From contig NZ_CP076361.1 in the NCBI RefSeq assembly GCF_018798885.1, positions 1,649,501 through 1,713,500 of the forward strand: DNA of 64,000 nt, read 5' to 3'. The DNA is from Gemmobacter fulvus (GTDB lineage: Bacteria; Pseudomonadota; Alphaproteobacteria; Rhodobacterales; Rhodobacteraceae). The translations under genes and the position numbers were made by a program. Shown here piece after piece: positions 47,922 through 55,226 of the stretch. The notes below the pieces were generated by a model. It saw only the letters and a list, made by a program, of their open reading frames with translations, did not search any database and was not told the origin of the DNA. Every line of letters starts with the position of its first letter. Position 1 is the first letter of the stretch.

Positions 47922-48350
47922 TCACAGCTCCCAGCCCAGACCTTCGGCGCGCAGGGCCAGCTCGGCGCAGGCGATATCCTCGAAATCCTGCGCCCCCGAC
48001 ACGCCGATCCCGCCGACCACGCTGCCCTCATGGGTGATTGGCAGGCCGCCGCCCCAGACCATCAGCCGCGCCCGGTTGGAAAAGCCCAGCTTCAACGCGG
48101 GGCTGCTGTGCATGCGCTCTGAAAAGGCGGCGGTGGCGCGGCGCATGGTGGCCGCCGTAAAGGCCTTGTCCTGCGCGAACTCCAGAATGGGCGGCGTTGC
48201 ATGGTCCATCCGCGCGGCGGCAAGCACCTGCCCGTGCGGATCCACGACGCAGACCGCAACGGACCAGCCATTGCGCTTCGCCTCGGCCACGGCGCCCTGC
48301 ACCAGCCGCAACGCGGTCTCAGAGGAAATCATCGGTCGGGTCACGATCAT
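47922..48350 (-). CDS. GlcG/HbpS-family protein
   Basis: A 142-residue GlcG/HbpS/PduO-C-type protein: A-V-C-V-V-D-x-H-G-Q-V-L-A-A-x-R-M-D near residue 35 and G-G-L-P-I plus G-G-I-G-V-S-G at the end. Members bind heme or cobalamin, or are found with glycolate and diol operons; the role is generally unclear. It has no signal peptide, so it is cytosolic. It is the last gene of the VOC - MDR - GlcG minus-strand unit, 45 bp after the MDR gene, and part of the operator-bearing regulon. Confidence 0.82.
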   Translation of the reverse strand: MIVTRPMISSETALRLVQGAVAEAKRNGWSVAVCVVDPHGQVLAAARMDHATPPILEFAQDKAFTAATMRRATAAFSERMHSSPALKLGFSNRARLMVWGGGLPITHEGSVVGGIGVSGAQDFEDIACAELALRAEGLGWEL

Positions 48351-48395
48351 CGGAAAGCTCCATATCTTGTGGGCAAGGCGGTGCGGCGCAAAGGG

Positions 48396-49412
48396 TCATC
48401 CCTGCGCCGTCCAGTCGAGAACAATGAACGGCGCGGCGATCCGCCGGGCCATGATATCGGCATAAAGCTGGGCCGGATCCTCTGGCAGCGCCACATGCAC
48501 CAGCCCGGCCAGAGGAATCCGCCCCTGGGCCAGCCAATCCATCGCGCGGGCAAACCCGCCCAGGATGCTATGCGGCGCGTTGTTGTAGCCGTCCAGCAGG
48601 CTCTCCCACTGAAAGCCGCGGCCCTGAACCGGCAGTTCCCACTCCCAGCCAGAGCGCAGCGTCACCAGATTGAAGAACACCGGGCCGAGCAGGTCATGCG
48701 CCGAAAGGTCGGTCAGCTTGCGCCAGGGCACCCCGACCAGAACCACCTCGCCGCGTGGGCGGACCATCTGGCAGCCCTCCCGCACGGCGGCCTCATGGCC
48801 GGAACAGTCGACCACCAGGGCAACCTGTCCGCGCAGCGCCGGATCCTCCAGCGGCATTGCCGCCCGGCAATCCGTCAGCCCGCTGTGCCCGGCCTGTGCG
48901 CGGCGTAGCGGATCCGGGTCCACCAGCGTCACGCGATAGCCGCCGATCCGAAACAGATGCGCCGCCAGCAACCCAACTGGCCCTGCGCCGGTGATCACGA
49001 CTGCATCCCCCGGCCGGGCCTGTGTGGTCATCAGGGTGGACATCGACACCCCCATCAACCGCGCCACCACCGCCATCTGCGGATCAAGGCCCTGCGGCAG
49101 CGGCAGCGTGTGCTGCGCCAGATGGGTCTGCGTGGCGCGATGCGCGCCCATGGCAAAGCGCAGCATCCCCGGCGTGATCCCCCGGACAGCGGCCCCCACC
49201 GCCGTCACCTCGAAAACCGCCGCATAGCCGGGCCGGATCGGGAAGGTCTCGCCATTGGCCCAGCCGATTTCGGTGCCCTGGCTGATCAGGGTGCAGAGTG
49301 TGCGGCCACGGATCTCGTCGGGCTGCAACAGCGCATCGGTATAGGTGGCAAGGGTGAATGTCTGTTTGGCGGGAAACAGGATTTCAGTCGGCAGAGTCGC
49401 TCCACTGTGCAT
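48396..49412 (-). CDS. MDR-family (alcohol-dehydrogenase-like) oxidoreductase lacking the usual zinc ligands
   Basis: A 338-residue medium-chain dehydrogenase-type protein with a Rossmann loop I-T-G-A-G-P-V-G-L. The N-terminal domain carries S-Q-G-T-E-I-G where zinc enzymes have C-G-T/S-D, and P-G-Y-A in place of P-G-H-E; no structural four-Cys lobe is present. It resembles the BchC-like/zinc-less MDR group. It is likely an NAD(P)-dependent dehydrogenase of a pathway intermediate. Between VOC (3 nt upstream) and GlcG, it is probably co-transcribed under operator copy E. Confidence 0.82.
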   Translation of the reverse strand: MHSGATLPTEILFPAKQTFTLATYTDALLQPDEIRGRTLCTLISQGTEIGWANGETFPIRPGYAAVFEVTAVGAAVRGITPGMLRFAMGAHRATQTHLAQHTLPLPQGLDPQMAVVARLMGVSMSTLMTTQARPGDAVVITGAGPVGLLAAHLFRIGGYRVTLVDPDPLRRAQAGHSGLTDCRAAMPLEDPALRGQVALVVDCSGHEAAVREGCQMVRPRGEVVLVGVPWRKLTDLSAHDLLGPVFFNLVTLRSGWEWELPVQGRGFQWESLLDGYNNAPHSILGGFARAMDWLAQGRIPLAGLVHVALPEDPAQLYADIMARRIAAPFIVLDWTAQG

Positions 49413-49415
49413 GTG

Positions 49416-49934
49416 TCACACCCCGGTCTTCGGCGACCATTGCGCAGGTGCCCCTGCGCGTTCCGCGCCCAGCGGCCCGTCCATGCTGACAATCTCCAGA
49501 AACTGCCCCCAGGGCGCCTTCAGATAACACCATGTCAGGCCCGCCATCGGCCCGGCCTCCACATGGTTCGGCCCATCCAGCACCTCGACCCCGGCGGCGC
49601 GCAGGCGGTCTGCGGCCACCAGACAATCCTCCACCTGAAAGGCCAGATGAAAGCCGCCCGGTTCGCTGTTGCGTTTCAGCGGGGCGTCGGGGTCCGGTTC
49701 GCCGGAATACTGAAACAGCTCCAGATTGGTGCCATTGCCGACGCGCAGCACCGTGATGTCCTCGATCCGCCTATCCCCCGGCACCCCCAGCTTGCGGATC
49801 ATGTCAGCATCCGTGAGGTCAAGCCGCCCGGTCGACAGGCAGACGACCGCGCCGAACATCGTCTCGAAAAACCGCACGGCCTGCGCCATGTCGGGCACGG
49901 TGAGGCCAATATGCTGAAGGCCAAAAACGGTCAT
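49416..49934 (-). CDS. VOC (glyoxalase/dioxygenase-fold) protein
   Basis: A 172-residue protein with two beta-alpha-beta-beta-beta units of the VOC superfamily. The first begins L-Q-H-I-G-L-T-V-P-D-M and the second G-G-F-H-L-A-F-Q-V-E-D. His in each and Glu in N-L-E-L-F and F-L-E-I-V are candidate metal ligands. It could be a lactoylglutathione-lyase-like isomerase, epimerase or ring-cleavage enzyme. It is the first gene of the VOC - MDR - GlcG unit, with operator copy E 58 bp upstream. Confidence 0.85.
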   Translation of the reverse strand: MTVFGLQHIGLTVPDMAQAVRFFETMFGAVVCLSTGRLDLTDADMIRKLGVPGDRRIEDITVLRVGNGTNLELFQYSGEPDPDAPLKRNSEPGGFHLAFQVEDCLVAADRLRAAGVEVLDGPNHVEAGPMAGLTWCYLKAPWGQFLEIVSMDGPLGAERAGAPAQWSPKTGV

Positions 49935-49992
49935 CTTGCCTGTTCTCCCTATGTGCGGCGCGGCCCCTCTGGCCCGCCGGATCGCCCGATAT

Positions 49993-50008
49993 GTAACTAA
50001 ATGGTTAC
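49993..50008. promoter_or_regulatory. TetR-type operator copy E (VOC operon promoter)
   Basis: GTAACTAAATGGTTAC, the best-conserved copy; with flanks ATGTAAC...GTTACAT the inverted repeat extends to 20 bp. It lies between the VOC unit (minus) and the YcaO unit (plus). Control of the latter is possible but not implied by function. Confidence 0.75.
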
Positions 50009-50036
50009 ATCCGGACGATTGAACAGCCGCACCCGC

Positions 50037-50069
50037 TTGTCAAGCACCGATGCGCGCCCGGCTTGACAA
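50037..50069. repeat. Inverted repeat upstream of the YcaO operon
   Basis: Perfect 8-bp inverted repeat TTGTCAAG (50037-50044) and CTTGACAA (50062-50069). Both arms contain a TTGACA hexamer pointing outward to opposite strands, so they may be the -35 elements of divergent promoters. No convincing -10 box is spaced correctly. Confidence 0.35.
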
Positions 50070-50122
50070 CCCGCAGCCGCAGCGCCCCAATGGGCTGCCT
50101 GTTTCAGGCGCAGGGCATTGCC

Positions 50123-51064
50123 ATGACCTCATCCCCGTCCCCCTCCAGCTATGACGCCATCGCCTGCCAGATGGACCTGCGCAGCATGGCATCGCCCTGG
50201 GCCCCGGGGCTGGTTCTGGCCTTTGGCCGCTGGACCGGGGCCGGGCGGCCCCTGTCCATGCTGGCCACCGGAACCGGCCGCAGCGTGCCGGAGGCCGGTC
50301 TGCGCTGCTTGGGCGAGATGGCCGAGAATCTGTCGATCAGCGACAGCGCCCATGCTGCGCCCGTCGCCGCCCATGACGCGCAGGGGCAGAGCCTTGTGGC
50401 CGATGCCCGCGCCCTGCCGGATCAGCCAGCGCTGAACCTGGGCAGCGAAGGCTGCGCCGCGCATCCCGACCCCGACCACGCCCGACTTGCCGCCGCCTGC
50501 GAACGGATCGAACGCGCGGCGCTTGCGCTGTGGTGGCATGGCAAGATGGAGGCGCAGGCCCTGCCGATCCCCGAAGATCAGCTGCGGCCCTATCGTCAGG
50601 CCATCAGCCATCGCCGCACCCGGGGCTGGCTGTTGCCGGTGCTGCCCGGCATGACCTCGGTTCTGATGCTGAGCGATTCCGGCGACGGCAGCCTGATTGC
50701 CTTGGGCAGTGCCGCACATCCGGATCCGTTGACGGCGCTGGACAGCGCGCTGCGCGACACGCTTCAGGCCGAAATTGCCTGGCTCGCGCCGCCTGACCAC
50801 CCGGATGTCGCCTATCGCAACCGGGTTGATCACGCACTGCGCCCGCGCCTGCCACAGCTTGCCATGGCACCGGAAGCCGCGATGCCCGCCGCCAAGGCCG
50901 AGCCGGCGACAGACAGCCTGCACAGGATCCACGCGGCGTTTGCTCAGGCCGGGCTGCGCTTCGGTTATGCGGATCTGACGAATCCGGCGCTCAATATCCC
51001 GGTCTATCGCTGTGTCTGCCCTGACTGGCCGCGCGCGCGGCCCCTGTGGGAAGCCGGGCAATGA
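50123..51064 (+). CDS. YcaO-domain protein
   Basis: A 313-residue protein that I assign to the YcaO fold from ordered motifs. C-L-G-E-M-A-E-N occurs near residue 70 (normally G-E-A-x-E-R). G-S-E-G-C-A-A-H-P-D with E-R-I-E-R-A-A-L-A-L-W-W follows near 110-140, then G-S-A-A-H-P-D-P-L-T-A-L near 200. D-L-T-N-P-A-L-N-I-P-V-Y-R is close to the C-terminus. YcaO proteins use ATP to activate peptide backbone amides, making azolines, thioamides or amidines. The first motif has Asn where Arg is usual, and no E1-like partner is nearby, so activity is open. It is first in an operon with a heme peroxidase and an unknown protein. Confidence 0.7.
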   Translation: MTSSPSPSSYDAIACQMDLRSMASPWAPGLVLAFGRWTGAGRPLSMLATGTGRSVPEAGLRCLGEMAENLSISDSAHAAPVAAHDAQGQSLVADARALPDQPALNLGSEGCAAHPDPDHARLAAACERIERAALALWWHGKMEAQALPIPEDQLRPYRQAISHRRTRGWLLPVLPGMTSVLMLSDSGDGSLIALGSAAHPDPLTALDSALRDTLQAEIAWLAPPDHPDVAYRNRVDHALRPRLPQLAMAPEAAMPAAKAEPATDSLHRIHAAFAQAGLRFGYADLTNPALNIPVYRCVCPDWPRARPLWEAGQ

Positions 51065-51113
51065 CGATCCTGTGACGCAGCACCGGGCACAGTATCCGCG
51101 AAGGGGGAGAACG

Positions 51114-52664
51114 ATGCAGACACCCGAGACACGACGGAATCCCTATATCGCGTGGCTGGAAAGCGTGGATGCCAAACTGCCACCCGAAATCCTGCCCTCG
51201 GGCCGGTGCAGCTTTGCACATAGTGGCAAGGCCGATGCGGCGGCGCTCTATTCCGGCGGATTGAATCTGCAGCAGACCGTCAGGACCATGGTGCCGGTCG
51301 CCGCTGCCGTGGGCAGCGCCGCGCCCGCCGATGGCAGCATCCCGGCCGGGTTCACCTATTTCGGGCAGCTTGTCAGCCATGATTTCAGCCGTCGCACCGA
51401 AGGCGTGTTCACCATGGATCTGCTGACCGACGGGATGGCCACCCGCGCGCGCAAACGGATCAACCGGGCACGTGGCGATGCCGGGCTGATGCTCGACAGT
51501 GTGCTTGGGCCGATTGAGGCACCGGCGGATCCGCCTGAGATCTGGCGGTTTCCGCCGCCCGACCCCGATTTCCCTATGGCCAGTGTCGATCTGCGCCGCA
51601 CCCATCCCGAGAATGGCAGGCTGATCGCCCCCCTGCCCGACACCCGCAATGATGACAGCCCGATGCTGGCGCAGCTTGCGGCGCTGTTCATCGCCTATGT
51701 TCAGCGCGCCACCCAGATTCTGCAGGCGCAGGGCAGCACAGAAGCACCGTTCTGGGCGAGGCTGCTGACTGTGCGCATGTTCCACCGCATCATCCGGCAG
51801 GACTATCTTCCCCGCATGGTCTTGCCCGCGCTTGTGCAGGCCTATGGCCATTTTGACACCTCGCTGATCGGGCTGGCAGCACCGCACAGCGCCCCGCATA
51901 TGCCGGTGGAGCTGACAAACGCGGTGCTGCGCTGCGGGCATTGGATGATCCGGCCCCAATATGCGCTGAACGGCACCCCCGAAGGCCGGGTGCGGATTGC
52001 CGAGCTGCTCCACGGTATTGCGGATATCGAAACCAAGCGGCGCACCGAAAACCCGAACTTCTGGCGCATCGACTGGCGGCAGTTTTTCCCGCTGGAAGAC
52101 AGCCCGACCGGCATCGCCCCGCAAATGGCGCTGGCCTTCGGGCAGGGCCTGACCCGGCTTGTCGGCTCCAGCCATTCCCTGCCCGACTCCATCCGCATTC
52201 CCGAACATCTTGTCAGCACCAATGATGATTTTGCCCTGCGTGATCTGGCGCGCAGCACCTGTGGCGGGCTGATGTCGGTCGCGGCCCTGACCGATCTGTT
52301 GCGCCCGCATCTGGCACAGTGCTTTCCCGACTGGACGCTGTGGGATCAGACGGCACGGCAGCGCATGGTGACGGCATGGTGCGGACAGCACATGGCCGCC
52401 GCCGATATTGCCGACCATCTGATCCTTGATCCGCCGCTATACCTCTATAGCCTGATCGAATCAGGCGGCAGCGCGCCGGGCGAGGGCAACCGGCACAGCC
52501 TTGGCGCACTGGCCTCGGTGATCCTTGCGGAATCGCTGATGGCACGCATCGCCCATTGCGAAGGCTTTCTGGACCCCGTGCCCGAAGCCTGTCGCAGCGC
52601 GGTTGAAGGTGCGGCCCCGATCACGTCAATGGCTGCATTGATCCGTTTTCTGACCCTTGAATGA
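51114..52664 (+). CDS. Animal-type heme peroxidase family protein
   Basis: A 516-residue protein of the An_peroxidase superfamily. The distal heme motif F-G-Q-L-V-S-H-D-F gives His89 with the neighbouring Ca-type Asp90. The conserved helix V-R-M-F-H-R-I-I-R-Q-D-Y-L-P spans 220-233, and R-C-G-H-W-M-I-R places the proximal His276. No signal peptide or extra adhesion domain is seen, so it is probably cytosolic or exported by an unusual route. The family oxidises halides, phenols or tyrosyl groups with H2O2. AAGGGGGAG precedes the ATG. It lies 49 nt after the YcaO gene and 17 nt before the 184-residue protein gene. Confidence 0.85.
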   Translation: MQTPETRRNPYIAWLESVDAKLPPEILPSGRCSFAHSGKADAAALYSGGLNLQQTVRTMVPVAAAVGSAAPADGSIPAGFTYFGQLVSHDFSRRTEGVFTMDLLTDGMATRARKRINRARGDAGLMLDSVLGPIEAPADPPEIWRFPPPDPDFPMASVDLRRTHPENGRLIAPLPDTRNDDSPMLAQLAALFIAYVQRATQILQAQGSTEAPFWARLLTVRMFHRIIRQDYLPRMVLPALVQAYGHFDTSLIGLAAPHSAPHMPVELTNAVLRCGHWMIRPQYALNGTPEGRVRIAELLHGIADIETKRRTENPNFWRIDWRQFFPLEDSPTGIAPQMALAFGQGLTRLVGSSHSLPDSIRIPEHLVSTNDDFALRDLARSTCGGLMSVAALTDLLRPHLAQCFPDWTLWDQTARQRMVTAWCGQHMAAADIADHLILDPPLYLYSLIESGGSAPGEGNRHSLGALASVILAESLMARIAHCEGFLDPVPEACRSAVEGAAPITSMAALIRFLTLE

Positions 52665-52681
52665 ACAGACAGGAGAGCAAA

Positions 52682-53236
52682 ATGCCGGATGTCAAATACC
52701 ACACAACGGGCTTTACCGAACTGGGGGCCTTCATGGTCGCGCTGTCGCGGCAATCACCGGACACCTATCCAAAGACCGTTGAAGACTTCATGCAGATGCT
52801 CGCGGCCTATGTGAACCACTTCTTCTACGGTGCCGCCGCCAATGAGATCGACAAAAGCAAACCCTCGCCGGACATTCCGCCCGGTCTTGCCTCAAAGGGT
52901 CCGGGTCAGGCCAAGTTCATACCGCACGCGGGCGATGAGAAGGATGCCATCGGCTCCTGGGTTCTGGACGGCATTCTGGAAGTGCAGAATGTGCAGCGCA
53001 ATGCCACGATGCAGCTGTTCCAGAACAGCGCGCAGCATGTGAACATCCGCCTGCCCGAGCGGGAAAATATCGCCAACAAGGAACAGGATGCCGTCAAGAA
53101 GATGGCGCAGACGCCGCCGGGCAAGTTTGAAAAGATGACCTATCTGGATGCCTATTTCAGCGACAGCCCAACCATGACCGCGATGGAATTCGTCTGGGCC
53201 AATGTGGGGGACTATACCACCCGTTCCTGTCGCTGA
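52682..53236 (+). CDS. Unknown 184-residue protein encoded with YcaO and peroxidase
   Basis: I do not recognise this family. It starts with M-P-D-V-K-Y after an AGGAGAG ribosome-binding site, 17 nt past the peroxidase stop. Residues 1-50 look helical and partly hydrophobic (F-M-Q-M-L-A-A-Y-V-N-H-F-F-Y-G). The middle (55-80) is Pro/Gly/Lys-rich and probably flexible, and the rest is helical and charged. It has no signal peptide or transmembrane segment. The only cysteine is second from the end, in the C-terminal D-Y-T-T-R-S-C-R. The position after a YcaO enzyme and the Thr/Ser/Cys-rich tail make a modified-peptide substrate conceivable, but a structural partner is equally possible. The 3' end overlaps the regulator gene by 25 nt. 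Confidence 0.75.
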   Translation: MPDVKYHTTGFTELGAFMVALSRQSPDTYPKTVEDFMQMLAAYVNHFFYGAAANEIDKSKPSPDIPPGLASKGPGQAKFIPHAGDEKDAIGSWVLDGILEVQNVQRNATMQLFQNSAQHVNIRLPERENIANKEQDAVKKMAQTPPGKFEKMTYLDAYFSDSPTMTAMEFVWANVGDYTTRSCR

Positions 53237-55173
53237 ACCGGGGCGGCAATCTCGGACAGGACGGGCACCACCCATTCCAGCCCCAGCCCCCAGCGCATCG
53301 AACTGGCCGAGATGAACCACTCCACCGGGTCGGGCAAAACTTCGCCCTGCCATTTGTCGGCCAGATCGGTGGTGAACCTGTGCCACAGGGCGCGCGCGCG
53401 ATCATGCGCGCCCATCAACTGCGCGGCGGCGGCACCATAGGCAAAGCCGAAGATGATCGCCCCGTCGGCCCGTTCGGCCAGATCGGCAGCGGCGGCATAC
53501 TCATGCGACAGCAGCGCCACCGGGATGCGGTATCCCATCGTCACCCGGCAGGTGCCTGGATCCAGGATGCCCACCATGCGCGACAGTTCGGCCCCGCGGG
53601 CGACATCGCCGCAGAGCGCCAGCATTTCGGCGGCGGCGGCCAGTCGGCGCGGGTTGCTTTGCGACACCGCCACCACCATCTCGGCGGCCTCTTGTGCGGC
53701 ATGCGTATCGTTCAGCAACAACGAGCTCCAGCCAAAGGCCAGACGGGCATCGCCGCGCTCCGGCGCTTCGGCCACGCAGGTCTTGGCAATCTCCAGCGCC
53801 TCGGGCACCCCGCCGTGCGGCGGCCCCAGACCCGGAAAGATCAGCTCGCGGCTGTTCAGGATTTCCACCAGACCGATGCGCGCCCGCAGGCCCAGATCGC
53901 CCACGGGGGTCACGCTGCGCAGCAGGGTTTCGGCACGCCGGTCCGATACGGCAGACCAGTCCTTCATCAGCCAGCGCGCCCGCACCAGCTTGGTGTAATC
54001 GGCCAGCGCACTGTCGTCGATCGCGCCGACCTCGCCCAGATAATGCGCCTCCACCTTGCCGGTCAGCCGGGTTCCGATGCGCTGCACCGCAAATTCGCTG
54101 TTGCGGATCCAGTCGGTGCGGTTCATCGGCAAGGGCCATGTCCAGATCAGCTGGCCGCTGCACAGATCCTTCAGCGTCAGGATCAGGCGCATCTCACCCA
54201 GACCCGGCGACAGCGCGCCACGCAATTCGTAGTTGCCCGGTGTCTTGGGCAGCGGCATGTCGGGGCTGGCCTCGATGGTCACCCAATCCTCGACCGCGAA
54301 CAGCGCCGAGACCAGTTCGGCCTGCACCCCGCCGACCGCGATCTGATCCTCATAGGGCAAGGATATGATCGGGAAAGGATAGAGGAAGATCGTGATCCGC
54401 CGTTGTTCCACTGGTGCGGCCACCGGCACACTCGCAGGCCCTGCGGTTTGCAGCTTGATCGCCACGGCAAGCGACTGCGTTTCTTCCGAGGGTTCGATGT
54501 CGAAATCCTGATCCAGCACCGCCCAGAGCCGGTCGTAATGCGACAGCGCGGCGGCATTGTTGCCCGCCGCAATCTCCAGCAGCATCAGATGCCGCGTCGC
54601 CAATTCGTCCTGCGGCTGCAATTCCCGCAGCCGTTCCGCCAGAATGCGGCTGTGCTCCGACGGCGCTGCGCAGGCGCGCAACCGGGTGCGAAACGCCTCG
54701 GCCATGGTTGCCAGATACAGCCTGCGCTGATCGGCCAGAAACTGATCGAACTCAGCATCCAGCCCCCAGAGATCGGCGGCAAACCGGGTTTCGGCATCGC
54801 CAAGGCCCATGCGCAACAGGCCGGAGGCATCGCCATCGTCCCAGGCCCGCAGCGCAGAGGTGATGTTGCAGGGGGCCGCGCGAAAATTGGCATGAAGGCT
54901 CGCGCGGTCAGAGCGCAGCATGTCTTGCGGGGTTTCAAGTTCAGGCAAACCGGGCAACAGATGAAGCGTGTTGCGCAACGAGCCGCGCGATTTGTCAGAG
55001 GCCGCCCCCGACCACAGCAGATCGGCCATGCGCTCGCGGGTGATGCTTGCCTCGCCCGTCAGCAGAAACCACGCCAGAATTGCCTTCTGTTTCTGCACTC
55101 TGAGCGGCACTTCCCGGTCGCAATGCGTTATGGAAAATCGGTCAAGGACACGAAAAGACAGCCCCTCAATCAT
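53212..55173 (-). CDS. BTAD/SARP-type transcriptional regulator with TolB-like and repeat domains
   Basis: A 653-residue regulator. Residues 1-100 form an OmpR-like winged helix (L-R-V-Q-K-Q-K-A-I-L-A-W-F-L, then D-L-L-W-S-G, R-G-S-L-R-N-T-L). Residues ~110-235 are a bacterial transcriptional activation domain (E-F-D-Q-F-L-A-D-Q-R-R-L-Y, Y-D-R-L-W). Residues ~260-390 look like the TolB-N/FlgO-like domain found after BTAD in proteobacteria, and the remainder is helical TPR-like. Such proteins often control secondary metabolism or surface functions. It converges on the YcaO operon and lies 53 bp downstream of the membrane protein gene, so it may regulate either or both. Confidence 0.83.
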   Translation of the reverse strand: MIEGLSFRVLDRFSITHCDREVPLRVQKQKAILAWFLLTGEASITRERMADLLWSGAASDKSRGSLRNTLHLLPGLPELETPQDMLRSDRASLHANFRAAPCNITSALRAWDDGDASGLLRMGLGDAETRFAADLWGLDAEFDQFLADQRRLYLATMAEAFRTRLRACAAPSEHSRILAERLRELQPQDELATRHLMLLEIAAGNNAAALSHYDRLWAVLDQDFDIEPSEETQSLAVAIKLQTAGPASVPVAAPVEQRRITIFLYPFPIISLPYEDQIAVGGVQAELVSALFAVEDWVTIEASPDMPLPKTPGNYELRGALSPGLGEMRLILTLKDLCSGQLIWTWPLPMNRTDWIRNSEFAVQRIGTRLTGKVEAHYLGEVGAIDDSALADYTKLVRARWLMKDWSAVSDRRAETLLRSVTPVGDLGLRARIGLVEILNSRELIFPGLGPPHGGVPEALEIAKTCVAEAPERGDARLAFGWSSLLLNDTHAAQEAAEMVVAVSQSNPRRLAAAAEMLALCGDVARGAELSRMVGILDPGTCRVTMGYRIPVALLSHEYAAAADLAERADGAIIFGFAYGAAAAQLMGAHDRARALWHRFTTDLADKWQGEVLPDPVEWFISASSMRWGLGLEWVVPVLSEIAAPVQRQERVV

Positions 55174-55226
55174 CGTCCCGTATTCCCCAATCCTGCGCAG
55201 GCAGAGTCAAAGGGATACGTTAACCT

